Positions 17,925 to 26,573 of a stretch of 64,000 bases of DNA are shown piece by piece. This stretch comes from Commensalibacter communis. GTDB lineage: Bacteria; Pseudomonadota; Alphaproteobacteria; Acetobacterales; Acetobacteraceae. The number at the start of each line of letters is the position of its first letter. The first letter of the stretch is position 1. The DNA is taken from the NCBI RefSeq assembly GCF_947179015.1, contig NZ_CAMXCM010000002.1, forward strand, positions 186,001-250,000, in the 5' to 3' direction. A program made the translations under genes and the position numbers. The notes beneath the pieces are model-generated. The model was not told the origin of the DNA. It worked only from the letters and a program-made list of their open reading frames with translations, and did no database searches.

Positions 17925-19280
17925 TTGAGTAAGAACATAAATCCTTTACAGAAAAAAGGGATTTCTAGGCAAGCAAGTATAGTGACTAAATTATTAAAAG
18001 CGAGTGTTTGTGTTCCGGTTTTAATAATAGCAGCTTGTTCTTCTGATGGGAATGGCAGTCCAAATCCTGTAATTTCTGCAAATAATAATCCTAAAAAGCA
18101 AGTTGGATTATTATTACCGCTCAGCGGTCGTAATGGTGCTTTGGGGAATAATATGATGCAAGCAGCCAAATTGGCGCTTAGCGATCCTTCTGCACCTAAA
18201 CTGGATGTTTTTGATACAGAGCAAGCAGGGGGAGCTGCTGAGGCAGCACGTAAAGCTGTTGCTGCGGGTGATGGAATTATTTTAGGACCGTTAACAGCCA
18301 CGAACACAACCGAAGTAGCATCTGTTACCACGGCCAGCAATGTCCCAGTCGTTGCGTATACCAGTGATGTTTCAGTTGCAGGTCCTAATGTTTGGGCGTT
18401 TGGTGTAACTCCAGAACAACAAGTATTAACGATGGTTCGTGCAGCAAAGAATGAAGGCAAAACAAAATTTGCAGCTTTGTTGCCTGAAAATCCTATGGGC
18501 AAAGCAATGGGTAATGCATTGACCAAAGCCTGTGCTGATCTAGGATTATCGCAGCCTGTTATCGTTTATCATACAGCGTCTAAAGAGGACATTACCCAAC
18601 AATTAAAAACATTATCTAATTTTGATGCACGGGTTCAAGATGCTAAAATGAATCCAACGTCATCTGCTGCTGTAAAACCATCCTCAACAGGTGATAATAA
18701 TGATGGTAATTTGTTGGATGAGCTAGCACCAACAGAATCAACTTCTTCAACGCCTAAAAACGATGCTAAAAATTTAGCGCTTGGAAATCCTCCATTTGAT
18801 GCGTTATTGCTAGCAGATACTGGGTTACAATTACAATCTGTCATTGATGCTTTGGATGAAACCCAAGTTTCCTCTACCAAAGTCAGAATAATGGGCCCTG
18901 GATTATGGGGGGCGTTTGCGTCTAAATTAGGCAAGCTGCAAGGTGCATGGTATGCATCTCCTGATCCTCAAAAAAGAGCAACATTTGCACAGCAATACAG
19001 AGCTAAATACGGCGTTGCACCAAAGCCATTGGCTGATCTAACGTATGATACTGCTGCTTTGACCAATTCTTTGAGCAAAATTGGTGGGTATACATCGCAA
19101 AACTTAATGCGTGCAGATGGTTTTGATGGCGTGGATGGATTGTTTGTTTTACAAGCTGACGGTCATGTAAAGCGTGATTTACAAATCTTCCAAATTCAAC
19201 GTTCTGGTGGTGCTAAAGTGATTTCTACACCTTCAGTCGTAAAACCTGCTATCAATTCAACAAATACGACACATAGCTAG
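17925..19280 (+). CDS. Penicillin-binding protein activator (LppC/LpoA-like lipoprotein)
   Basis: 451-residue lipoprotein. A long positively charged N-terminus is followed by a hydrophobic segment and lipobox IIAAC near residue 38, so it is anchored by the Cys lipid. The mature part is a periplasmic-binding-protein fold of the LppC/LpoA type: KKQVGLLLPLSGRNGALG near residue 57 and paired alpha/beta lobes. A low-complexity Ser/Thr/Asn-rich insert occupies about residues 245-290. In E. coli, LpoA activates PBP1a from the outer membrane; the alphaproteobacterial homologues lack its TPR domain, as here. Start is TTG at 17925 after AAGGAG. Divergent from rsmI. Confidence 0.85.
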   Translation: MSKNINPLQKKGISRQASIVTKLLKASVCVPVLIIAACSSDGNGSPNPVISANNNPKKQVGLLLPLSGRNGALGNNMMQAAKLALSDPSAPKLDVFDTEQAGGAAEAARKAVAAGDGIILGPLTATNTTEVASVTTASNVPVVAYTSDVSVAGPNVWAFGVTPEQQVLTMVRAAKNEGKTKFAALLPENPMGKAMGNALTKACADLGLSQPVIVYHTASKEDITQQLKTLSNFDARVQDAKMNPTSSAAVKPSSTGDNNDGNLLDELAPTESTSSTPKNDAKNLALGNPPFDALLLADTGLQLQSVIDALDETQVSSTKVRIMGPGLWGAFASKLGKLQGAWYASPDPQKRATFAQQYRAKYGVAPKPLADLTYDTAALTNSLSKIGGYTSQNLMRADGFDGVDGLFVLQADGHVKRDLQIFQIQRSGGAKVISTPSVVKPAINSTNTTHS

Positions 19281-19299
19281 TTATTGTAATATATAAAGT

Positions 19300-19330
19300 G
19301 CATAAGAAAGGGTGATTTTCTTTCTTATGC
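19300..19330 (+). terminator. Hairpin terminator after the PBP-activator gene
   Basis: 11-base perfect stem GCATAAGAAAG/CTTTCTTATGC with a nine-base loop, 20 bases after the stop codon. The T-tract after it is interrupted, so it may be only partly intrinsic. Confidence 0.55.
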
Positions 19331-19487
19331 CTTATTAAATTTCCATATAACCTATTGTTAATCATAATTAATTCCTTTTAATTATATATTTTCATAGTAG
19401 ATATGATAATTTTTCATCTATTTAATGGTTAATGATTTGATATATTCTTTATTAATAAATTAATTTTATTGTTAGTGAAGGTATATT

Positions 19488-20651
19488 ATGGCACTTCAAA
19501 ATTTTGAATTTTGTAATCCTACGCGGATTGTTTTTGGTCAAGAAACTATTAAAAAATTAGATGATTTAATCCCTGCAACAGCCAAAGTTTTAATTATTAT
19601 CGGTGGTGGCAGCGTTCGAAAAAACAGAACGTTATCCGAAGTTGAAGCAGCATTAGGAAACCGTCAATTTGCGGTGTTTGAAGGAATAGAACCCAACCCA
19701 ACATTTGAAACTTCAATGAAAGCTGTCGAGAAAATTCGTCAGGAGAATTTTGATTTTCTTCTTGGTGTTGGTGGTGGATCTGTGATGGATGCAACCAAAT
19801 TTATTGCTGGGGCAGTGCATTACAAAGGAGATGCTTGGGAAATTGTAACCAATGGAGGCAGTAATATTACCAGTGTAGTGCCTTTTGGATTTGTTCCTAC
19901 ATTGCCAGCAACAGGATCAGAAATGAATTGTGGTGGCGTTATTTCACGTAAATCTACGAATGATAAATTACCTATTCATAATGATCTTTTATATCCTTTA
20001 TTTTCTATTTTAGATCCAACTAAAACATACAGCTTACCTAAAAATCAAGTTGCAAATGGCGTTGCTGATGCGTTTGTCCATATTATGGAACAATATTTAA
20101 CCTATCCTATTCATGCAGCAGTGCCTGATCGTTTTGCCGAAGGACTGTTATTGACTTTGATTGAAGAGGGGCCAAGAACCCTTAATAATCCTGAAGATTA
20201 TGAAGCACGTGCAAATTTCATTTGGGCAGCAACCATGGCACTGAATGGATTGATCGGTGCTGGCGTTCCTCAAGATTGGGCGACTCACATGATCGGTCAT
20301 GAATTGACGATTTTATATGGTATCGATCACGGTCGAACATTATCAATTTTGTTACCCTCTTTGATGAACGAAATGCGCAAAGATAAGCACGGCAAATTGG
20401 TTCAATATGGTCGTAGAGTTTGGGGATTGCAGGGCAATGATGAAGAAAAAATCATTGATGAAGCGATTGCGAAAACCCGTGCATTCTTTGAAAGCCTAGG
20501 CATTCAAACCTATTTGAAAGATTATGATGTGGATAGCAGTGCGGTTAATAAAGTCGTTGAACAATTAAATCGTCATCAATTAACAGCCCTTGGGGAAAAA
20601 GGTAATATATCCCCTGAAGTGGCTCGTCGTATTGTAGAGGCTAGCCTTTAA
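19488..20651 (+). CDS. yqhD: NADPH-dependent iron/zinc alcohol dehydrogenase (YqhD family)
   Basis: 387-residue group III alcohol dehydrogenase. GGGSV (residues 39-43) and GGGSVMDATKF (95-105) bind the dinucleotide; the metal ligands Asp194, His198, His267 and His281 fall at the same residue numbers as in E. coli YqhD. YqhD-type enzymes reduce short-chain and toxic aldehydes (butanal, acrolein, glyoxal) with NADPH, so the role is aldehyde detoxification or overflow alcohol formation. Start ATG 19488 follows GAAGG. Probably a single transcription unit. The weak hairpin at 20661-20687 separates it from lolA. Confidence 0.9.
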   Translation: MALQNFEFCNPTRIVFGQETIKKLDDLIPATAKVLIIIGGGSVRKNRTLSEVEAALGNRQFAVFEGIEPNPTFETSMKAVEKIRQENFDFLLGVGGGSVMDATKFIAGAVHYKGDAWEIVTNGGSNITSVVPFGFVPTLPATGSEMNCGGVISRKSTNDKLPIHNDLLYPLFSILDPTKTYSLPKNQVANGVADAFVHIMEQYLTYPIHAAVPDRFAEGLLLTLIEEGPRTLNNPEDYEARANFIWAATMALNGLIGAGVPQDWATHMIGHELTILYGIDHGRTLSILLPSLMNEMRKDKHGKLVQYGRRVWGLQGNDEEKIIDEAIAKTRAFFESLGIQTYLKDYDVDSSAVNKVVEQLNRHQLTALGEKGNISPEVARRIVEASL

Positions 20652-20660
20652 TTAAAAAAA

Positions 20661-20687
20661 CCTCTATATAAGAAATTATTATAGAGG
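20661..20687. terminator. Short hairpin between yqhD and lolA
   Basis: Eight-base stem CCTCTATA/TATAGAGG with a T-run on the minus-strand side (A-run before it on the plus strand). The lolA ribosome site AAAAGGA follows directly, so on the plus strand it could equally be a leader stem-loop. Confidence 0.35.
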
Positions 20688-20702
20688 AAAAGGAACCTGT
20701 TT

Positions 20703-21371
20703 ATGAAGTCTATACGTCTTATTACTGGCTGTATTGGGATATTAGGAATGGCTTGCCTTGGAATAACAGGTTCCAGTAATCAAGCAGCTGCACAAGTTGT
20801 TGTATCAACTTCGTCTAATAATGGTGGTATGCAGCTTTCAGCTCAAGACCAAGCTTTGTCCAATCAAGCGCAAACATGGATTAATAAGTTAACCACGCTT
20901 GAAGCAAAGTTCCAACAAATTGCTCCAGACGGTCAGCGTAGTACAGGAACGGTATGGATAAAAAAGCCAGGTCGTATTCGGTTTGAATATAATAAGCCCA
21001 GCCAGCTTCTGTTAGTCGCGAATGATGGCAAAATGGTTTTCCACGATAGCGAAGTTGGGCAGACAACGACTATACCTTTGGATCAAAGTCCATTAGGATT
21101 ATTGTTAAAACCTCAACTGAGTTTTTCTGGCGATGTGACCATAACAAATTTCACGCCACCGAATATTAATGGTTTGTTTCAAATTACCGTTGTGCGTACA
21201 GCCTCGCCATCGGATGGCAGCTTAACATTAATTTTCAATCAAAATCCGATGATGTTAAAAGCTTGGCGTGTTTTAGATGCTCAAGGGCGCACAACCATGG
21301 TTGATTTATATGATTTGCAACCAGGTGTTTCTGTTAAAAATAAGCTCTTTAAAATGGATTTTGAAGATTAA
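20703..21371 (+). CDS. lolA: Outer-membrane lipoprotein carrier protein LolA
   Basis: 222-residue periplasmic protein with a signal peptide (about residues 1-30, ending NQAAAQ). The mature domain carries LolA hallmarks: TLEAKFQQ, the strand RSTGTVWIKKPGRIRFEY near residue 80, the VANDGKMVFHDS strand, and a late SLTLIFNQNPMMLKAW segment. LolA takes lipoproteins from the LolCDE complex and passes them to the outer membrane. An alphaproteobacterial version without a distinct LolB partner is likely. Monocistronic or leader-coupled to yqhD. The start follows AAAAGGA nine bases upstream. Confidence 0.9.
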   Translation: MKSIRLITGCIGILGMACLGITGSSNQAAAQVVVSTSSNNGGMQLSAQDQALSNQAQTWINKLTTLEAKFQQIAPDGQRSTGTVWIKKPGRIRFEYNKPSQLLLVANDGKMVFHDSEVGQTTTIPLDQSPLGLLLKPQLSFSGDVTITNFTPPNINGLFQITVVRTASPSDGSLTLIFNQNPMMLKAWRVLDAQGRTTMVDLYDLQPGVSVKNKLFKMDFED

Positions 21372-21462
21372 TTAACTTGTTTGCGTCTAGTAAACAAAAG
21401 ATATTCAAAAACTGATTCTATGATAAAGTTTAGGCTTATAGTTAACATATAGGCCTATTTTT

Positions 21463-22059
21463 ATGAAAAATTCTCAAGCTACTATACAGGGTTTTGATCA
21501 AATATCATTACGGATAGGAGATGTTGTTTTTATTCGTATTGATAATTTTATATTTAATAGAGTAGCAAAAGCCACCTTATCATGGACAAATCATGTAGGG
21601 ATTATTATTGGCTTTAAACATAATGAATATTGGGTAGCAGAAAGTACAATTCCATTCTCAAAAATCATTCCTTTATCTAAATTTATAGCCCGATCCAAAA
21701 AAGACTCTTTTGCGATTGCACGATTAAAACAGCCCTTAAGTAACACGCAAAAAATAAACATTATGCACGCTGCAAAAAAGAGAATGGGGATATTATATGA
21801 CACAGGGTTTAATTTATGGTCTGGTCGTCAATTTTGCTCTCGATTTGTATATGAGGTTATTAAAGAAGCCACAAATATTGAATTGGGGGAAATTGAAAGT
21901 TTTAGAAAGTTGTTACATAAAAATCCTGAATATGGATTAGGCTTTTGGAAAATATGGTTTTTAGGATTTATTCCTTGGCAACGCTTAACAGTAACCCCAG
22001 CCAGCCAATTTAATAGCAAGGTCATTGAATTGGTTTATGATTATCGTTATCAAGAGTGA
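21463..22059 (+). CDS. YiiX/YebB-like permuted NlpC/P60 cysteine hydrolase
   Basis: 198-residue permuted papain-fold protein: His44 in WTNHVGIIIG comes before the nucleophile Cys125 in GRQFCSRFVYE, the order expected for YiiX/YebB-type NlpC/P60 proteins. The LRIGDVVFIR strand before His44 is also typical. No signal peptide or membrane segment is visible. The family is thought to cleave amide or lipid-like bonds; the substrate here is unknown. It lies 104 bases upstream of a SUKH immunity-like gene on the same strand, which raises an effector-immunity reading but does not prove it. Confidence 0.75.
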   Translation: MKNSQATIQGFDQISLRIGDVVFIRIDNFIFNRVAKATLSWTNHVGIIIGFKHNEYWVAESTIPFSKIIPLSKFIARSKKDSFAIARLKQPLSNTQKINIMHAAKKRMGILYDTGFNLWSGRQFCSRFVYEVIKEATNIELGEIESFRKLLHKNPEYGLGFWKIWFLGFIPWQRLTVTPASQFNSKVIELVYDYRYQE

Positions 22060-22163
22060 ATACTGAACATTAAGATTTATGTGTTCTAATATATGTTAAA
22101 GTTTATAACGTATTGAAACAGCAAAAAGATAGTTACGAGCAAACGATTTTGGAGACATGAATA

Positions 22164-22580
22164 ATGTATAATATAGATGATCAAGTTCAAATTCTAAATT
22201 CTTTAAAAGATGATTTGGAAAAACAACAAAAATTACCAAATGATACATTATTAAATGAATATGAAACCATATTAGAAATTAAATTTTCTGATGAGTATCG
22301 AGATTTTATTAAAAATATTGAGCATGTTTTGTATAATGGATTAGATAATTCATCCATGGATGGTATTGTTATAGATGTTAGAAATCTATTAGAGTGTACA
22401 AAAGAAGCAAGAACAATTGAGTTGCCCAGAAATTGGTTACCTATTGTTGAAGATAACGGTGATTATTATTGTGTAAGACCCGATGGTAAGGTTGCTTTTT
22501 GGTCACATAATGGCTCAACAGATGAAACTTGGGATAATATTGCCACTTGGATTCAAGATGTTTGGATCGGCGGCAATTAA
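22164..22580 (+). CDS. SMI1/KNR4 (SUKH) family protein, possible immunity protein
   Basis: 138-residue acidic cytoplasmic protein. SUKH-type features: FSDEYRDFIKNI near residue 42, RNWLPIVEDNGDYYCVRPDG at about residues 91-110, then KVAFWSHNG and a C-terminal TWIQDVW. In bacteria SUKH proteins are mostly immunity partners of nuclease or other polymorphic toxins. The only gene upstream on this strand is the YebB-like hydrolase; downstream is a region carrying a 90-base repeat that reappears 1.8 kb away. It may be an orphan immunity gene. The start follows TTGGAG about ten bases upstream. Confidence 0.7.
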   Translation: MYNIDDQVQILNSLKDDLEKQQKLPNDTLLNEYETILEIKFSDEYRDFIKNIEHVLYNGLDNSSMDGIVIDVRNLLECTKEARTIELPRNWLPIVEDNGDYYCVRPDGKVAFWSHNGSTDETWDNIATWIQDVWIGGN

Positions 22581-22680
22581 ATAAATAATCTGATAGCAAT
22601 AAATCGACAGCTTTTATGGCAATGGATTTGTTTTTGATGAATCATGGGTATGAGCTGTAAAGATGCGATGATTTATAACA

Positions 22681-22770
22681 TATAAAGATGATGGTATCCC
22701 TTGCCCAAGGGAAAATATCCCAAGAGCAAGCCATAGAATATTTAAAAGAATATTCTAAATTCTTATAAAA
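22681..22770 (+). repeat. Imperfect direct repeat, copy A (with 26-codon ORF)
   Basis: About 90 bases matching copy B at 24517-24605 in the same orientation, mostly C/T and G/A changes and one single-base gap. Copy A contains an intact short ORF, 22688-22768, starting MMVSLAQGKISQEQ. Copy B is broken by stops at the same codons. Origin unknown. Confidence 0.65.
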
Positions 22771-22811
22771 AATCCTAAATATGATTGAAAAGATTTACCA
22801 TTCTTATTAAA

Positions 22812-24161
22812 TTATATAGTTGTTTTTTGCTGAAGAATAGAGGCCTTTGCTATTCCTTTTTGTTCTAGCATAGCACCCACTTCAAATAATAAATGCTCTT
22901 GAAATGGTTTTGCCATAATTTGTAAACCAAAAGGCAAATTTCCGTCCCTAGTAATTGGAACAGATAAAATTGGGCATCCAGTAAGGCTGAGGGATTGTGT
23001 GTATATTCCAATGTTTGTGTATGCAGAAACAGATTTTCCTTCGACTGTAACAACAGGATCATCAATCTTGGGTGCGATATCTCCTGTAGTCGGTGCAATC
23101 AATAAATCATATTCTTTAAAAAGTGTATTTATATATATTTTAAACCACTGTTCTATTTTTTTTGCTTGTAGGTAGGAGGACGTTGGTAACATAGCACCTG
23201 CTATTAAACGATCTCTAGTGTCTGGGTCATATTTTAAAGGATATTTTCTCAATATTGGTAAATGTAAAGCGCCTCCTTCAGAAGCCGTCATTAGATATGA
23301 AGCGATGCGTGCTTGCTCAACATATTGTAATTCAATTTTTTTGTCGGATTGAAATAAAACCATAATATCTTGTATGACTTTTAAAATCTCAGGGTTTACA
23401 TCTCTTTCAAACCATCCACCCAACTGTGCAACTTTTAAATTTGATGATAAAGCATTAACAGAAGAGTTAAATGTTCCAGCCATTACATCACAAACAATCT
23501 TTAAGTCTGTGATATTTTGGCAGAATGGACCAACAGTATCACAACTTTCTGATAATGGATAAACGCCTTGCATTGGCATCGAATTATAAGTAGGCCTAAT
23601 GCCCCATACTCCGCATAAAGCTGCAGGAATACGTATAGATCCATTGGTATCAGAACCTAAGGAAAAAGGTAAAATTCCGGCCGCTACAGAAGCAGCAGAT
23701 CCTCCCGAAGATCCACCTGCAAATCTTGAAGTATCGTGAGGGTTTCGTGTAATCCCATAGTAAGAATTATCTGTGATAAATCCATAAGCAAATTCATCCA
23801 TATTCAATGTTGCAATAGGAATAGCCCCTGCTTCACATAGGCGCTGGATAACAGCAGCATCTTTAGATGCGGGCTTCTTATTTTTAAATACTTGCGAGCC
23901 TGAAGTTGTAATTTCTCCTTCAAGATCAAATAAGTCTTTGACGCCAAAGGGAACCCCTGCTAATGGACCAGGATCTTTACCACTAGCAATTAAACTATCA
24001 ATATGATGAGCAGCTTTTAAGGCGCGTTCCTCTAAAATACGAGTGACGCTTTTAATAGAAGAGTTTGTTTTCTGAATAAGATTTAAATAATGTGTGACTA
24101 TATCGTGAGCAGAATAGTGACCAGAACGAATATTCGTTGAAATTTCTTTTATTAAGCTCAT
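22812..24161 (-). CDS. AtzE-family amidase
   Basis: 449-residue amidase-signature hydrolase. Catalytic triad Lys75 (GVKDLF), cis-Ser151 (GGSSGGS) and nucleophile Ser175 (GSDTNGSIRIP). The sequence sides with AtzE-type hydrolases rather than GatA. The gene directly upstream, overlapping by four bases (ATGA), encodes a 57-residue AtzG/DUF4089-like protein, the known partner of AtzE amidases. AtzE/AtzG acts on carboxybiuret-like amides in the cyanuric acid pathway, but relatives serve other nitrogen metabolism. No AtzD or AtzH is nearby, so the substrate is unknown. The gene lies between the two direct-repeat copies. Confidence 0.85.
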   Translation of the reverse strand: MSLIKEISTNIRSGHYSAHDIVTHYLNLIQKTNSSIKSVTRILEERALKAAHHIDSLIASGKDPGPLAGVPFGVKDLFDLEGEITTSGSQVFKNKKPASKDAAVIQRLCEAGAIPIATLNMDEFAYGFITDNSYYGITRNPHDTSRFAGGSSGGSAASVAAGILPFSLGSDTNGSIRIPAALCGVWGIRPTYNSMPMQGVYPLSESCDTVGPFCQNITDLKIVCDVMAGTFNSSVNALSSNLKVAQLGGWFERDVNPEILKVIQDIMVLFQSDKKIELQYVEQARIASYLMTASEGGALHLPILRKYPLKYDPDTRDRLIAGAMLPTSSYLQAKKIEQWFKIYINTLFKEYDLLIAPTTGDIAPKIDDPVVTVEGKSVSAYTNIGIYTQSLSLTGCPILSVPITRDGNLPFGLQIMAKPFQEHLLFEVGAMLEQKGIAKASILQQKTTI

Positions 24162-24331
24162 ATATTTGGTTCCTCTGTTTTAGGCTGGTTCAAATCACAT
24201 TCTTGAATAATTTTGCTATAATCTTCTAAAAACTGCAAATTATGTTGCACGCCTTTAAATGCTTCTTGAGGAATTTTCAAATCAATCATTTTTGATAACT
24301 TATCAATGAATTCAGCGGAAAAATTATTCAT
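24158..24331 (-). CDS. AtzG-like (DUF4089) small subunit of the amidase
   Basis: 57-residue protein, short enough to be missed by size cut-offs. The ATG at 24331 follows a strong AAAGGAG seven bases upstream. The sequence reads FIDKLSKMIDLKIPQEAFKG, then VQHNLQFLEDYSKIIQ and a C-terminal EEPNI, matching the AtzG/DUF4089 pattern of small GatC-like helical proteins: a conserved leucine-isoleucine-proline turn, then GVxxNL. Its stop codon overlaps the amidase start (ATGA), so the two are translationally coupled. By analogy it wraps and stabilises the amidase. The call depends on recognising the pattern and on the context. Confidence 0.75.
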   Translation of the reverse strand: MNNFSAEFIDKLSKMIDLKIPQEAFKGVQHNLQFLEDYSKIIQECDLNQPKTEEPNI

Positions 24332-24675
24332 TTTGAGACTCCTTTAATATTTATGACACAACATTCTTTAAAACAGAAACGACTGGTAGGTTAACTCTTT
24401 CACATTATAAACTAATAAAATTTATAAATAATATGATCAATCTTGTAACAATAGACCGCTCTTTAAACGGTTGACAAGACAATCAATCAATAACTTGTTT
24501 TCCTTAAATAGGATTATATCAAGATGATGGTATCCTTTGCTTAATGGTAAATATTCTAAGAGTAAGCTATAGAATATTTAAAAAACATTCTAAATCCTTA
24601 TGAAAGACGATATATAATACCTATCTTATAAAATAAGACTTGTAATTTTGTTTATTTTCTTGGAAACCCTATCCC
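24332..24675. other. Intergenic region upstream of queE with decayed repeat copy
   Basis: 344 bases between the divergent AtzG-like and queE genes. They contain the repeat copy B (24517-24605) and otherwise AT-rich sequence. I looked for a preQ1 riboswitch before queE and did not find a convincing one. Confidence 0.6.
24517..24605 (+). repeat. Imperfect direct repeat, copy B (decayed)
   Basis: Degenerate partner of copy A at 22681-22770. The reading frame of copy A starts identically (ATGATGGTATCC) but is interrupted by several stop codons. Together the two copies bracket the amidase gene pair. Confidence 0.6.
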
Positions 24676-25311
24676 ATGAGTTATGCAATAAAAGAAATTT
24701 TTTTAACCCTTCAAGGTGAGGGCGGACAAATTGGGCGCACCGCCGTTTTTTGTCGTTTCACAGGGTGTAATTTATGGTCAGGACAAGAAGCAGACAGAGC
24801 CAGTGCCGTTTGTCAATTTTGTGATACTGATTTTGTTGGAATGGATGGTGTGGGTGGCGGACGTTTTGCCGATGTACAAATGCTCGCTAATGCCATAGAA
24901 CAATGCTGGGGACAGCGTGACCAGAAGCAACGGTTTGTCGTGTTTACTGGCGGAGAGCCTTTGTTACAATTAGATGAACAACTTATTCAGGCTTTAAAAC
25001 AAAAAGATTTTTATATAGCCGTTGAAACCAATGGTACCTTACCAGTGCCAAAAGGGGTTGATTGGATTTGTGTCAGCCCAAAGGCAGGGGCAGAGTTAGT
25101 ACAAACATATGGCGATGAGTTGAAATTAATTTATCCTCAGGAGGGATTAGACCCTCAAGATTTTATCGAGTTTGCTTTTACGACCTTTCGTTTACAACCC
25201 AAAGACGACCACAATAAAAAAGAGCATTTGCAAAAAGCGATTGAATTTTGTCAAAATAATCCTGTATGGCACCTTTCGCTACAAACCCATAAACTTATAG
25301 GAATTCCATAA
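24676..25311 (+). CDS. queE: 7-carboxy-7-deazaguanine synthase
   Basis: 211-residue radical-SAM enzyme that contracts the ring of 6-carboxytetrahydropterin to make 7-carboxy-7-deazaguanine in queuosine biosynthesis. The iron-sulfur ligands are Cys31, Cys46 and Cys49, giving the expanded CX14CX2C cluster motif known from the Burkholderia enzyme rather than CX3CX2[17 protein letters not shown] (about residues 10-25) and GGEP (in FTGGEPLLQ) fit SAM binding. First gene of the queE-queC-queD operon; its stop overlaps the queC start (TAATG). Confidence 0.92.
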   Translation: MSYAIKEIFLTLQGEGGQIGRTAVFCRFTGCNLWSGQEADRASAVCQFCDTDFVGMDGVGGGRFADVQMLANAIEQCWGQRDQKQRFVVFTGGEPLLQLDEQLIQALKQKDFYIAVETNGTLPVPKGVDWICVSPKAGAELVQTYGDELKLIYPQEGLDPQDFIEFAFTTFRLQPKDDHNKKEHLQKAIEFCQNNPVWHLSLQTHKLIGIP

Positions 25312-26039
25312 TGACGGACGATCACACTGTTTCTTTTTCCGAAAGTGCTTTGGTTTTATTTTCTGGTGGACAAGATTCTACCACTTGTTTGGCATGGGCG
25401 TTACAGAGGTTTCAAAAGGTTGAAACATTAGGGTTTCATTACGGACAACGCCATGATGTGGAAATGCAATGCCGTCATGGAATTCGTCAGAAAATTAAGG
25501 ATATTAATCCTTTATGGTCTGATCGTTTAGGTGAAGATCATGTATTAAATCTATCTGGTTTTGGAGCCATTTCTGAAACCGCTTTAACGCGTGAAACTGC
25601 AATCGAATGGGATAAACAAGGGTTACCGTCGACTTTCGTTCCAGGCCGTAATTTACTCTTTTTAACTTATGCTGCGATTATCGCAGATCGTCGTCATTTA
25701 CGTCATATTATTGGTGGGATGTGTGAAACGGATTATTCTGGTTATCCAGATTGCCGAGATGACACAATTAAAGCATTGCAAGTTGCTATTAATCTTGGAA
25801 TGAGCAATCGTTTTGTTTTGCATACGCCATTGATGTGGGTTGATAAAGCCGAGGAATGGCGTATGGCCGAACAATTAGGTGGTCAGCCATTGATAGAGCT
25901 CATTAATAAAGATACCCATAGCTGTTATTTAGGAGATCGCTCTCACGCTCATGAATGGGGGTATGGATGTGGTGAATGCCCAGCATGTGAATTACGTCGT
26001 TCTGGATGGAAAAATTACGTGCAGCAAAAGGACAAGTAA
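25311..26039 (+). CDS. queC: 7-cyano-7-deazaguanine (preQ0) synthase
   Basis: 242-residue ATP-dependent amide-to-nitrile converting enzyme. PP-loop SGGQDST at residues 18-24, [14 protein letters not shown] in the middle and a C-terminal zinc knuckle of four Cys in CYLG...CGECPAC. It makes preQ0 from the QueE product using ammonia and ATP. The start overlaps the queE stop by one base and its own stop abuts the queD GTG, so the three genes are translationally coupled. Confidence 0.94.
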   Translation: MTDDHTVSFSESALVLFSGGQDSTTCLAWALQRFQKVETLGFHYGQRHDVEMQCRHGIRQKIKDINPLWSDRLGEDHVLNLSGFGAISETALTRETAIEWDKQGLPSTFVPGRNLLFLTYAAIIADRRHLRHIIGGMCETDYSGYPDCRDDTIKALQVAINLGMSNRFVLHTPLMWVDKAEEWRMAEQLGGQPLIELINKDTHSCYLGDRSHAHEWGYGCGECPACELRRSGWKNYVQQKDK

Positions 26040-26573
26040 GTGTTAGAGTTTGTTTTTACACGCCGTTTTGCAATGGCCCATCGTTTGATTCATGGATCAA
26101 GCGAGATTTGTGCGACGCCTCATGGGCATAATGAAGAGGTGCGAGTTTATTTAAAGCCAGTGGAGATCAAGCCTTTAGATGGAAAACAAAATGTTGTCGT
26201 TCCTTTTCAACAAGCGAAAACAACATGGCATCGTTTTATTGACGGTTCGGTCGATCATGCCTTTCAACTCGCTGAAAATGATCCGTTGGTTGAGTGGTTT
26301 AAACAACATGAGCCACAACGTCTTTCAAGATTACTCATTACACCAGGTGATCCTACGACAGAGTTATTGGCGTGTTTGTTGATGAGTAAACTCAATTGTT
26401 TTTTGACCGTTGAACAATCAGGTTTACATTGTGAACAAATTGAGATTATGGAAACACCAACGAATACTGTGCGTTTTACAGGAAATCCGCTGGAGTTTAT
26501 TCCAAATACCCGCCCACCAGAGCAATGCTGGTGGCGACGCGCGGATATGAGTATGTCAGAATTAGAAGGTTAA
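26040..26573 (+). CDS. queD: 6-carboxy-5,6,7,8-tetrahydropterin synthase
   Basis: 177-residue QueD/PTPS-fold enzyme, longer than the 120 residues of E. coli QueD. Zinc ligands His14 (FAMAHRL), His28 and His30 (PHGHN), and the catalytic Cys24 just before them. It converts dihydroneopterin triphosphate, made by FolE (57547-58149), into carboxytetrahydropterin for QueE. GTG start directly after the queC stop, with AAAGGA upstream. It meets the convergent glycosyltransferase gene tail to tail with a four-base overlap. Confidence 0.9.
   Translation: MLEFVFTRRFAMAHRLIHGSSEICATPHGHNEEVRVYLKPVEIKPLDGKQNVVVPFQQAKTTWHRFIDGSVDHAFQLAENDPLVEWFKQHEPQRLSRLLITPGDPTTELLACLLMSKLNCFLTVEQSGLHCEQIEIMETPTNTVRFTGNPLEFIPNTRPPEQCWWRRADMSMSELEG

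Noticed and set aside
17870-18526. Long N-terminal extension of RsmI (217 extra codons)
   Set aside because: The extension is antisense to the lipoprotein gene 17925-19280, lacks RsmI similarity and precedes the conserved N-terminus.
24332-24675. preQ1 riboswitch ahead of queE
   Set aside because: No AGAGGTTC/AACTAA-type pair or purine-rich tail was seen; the region holds a decayed repeat instead.
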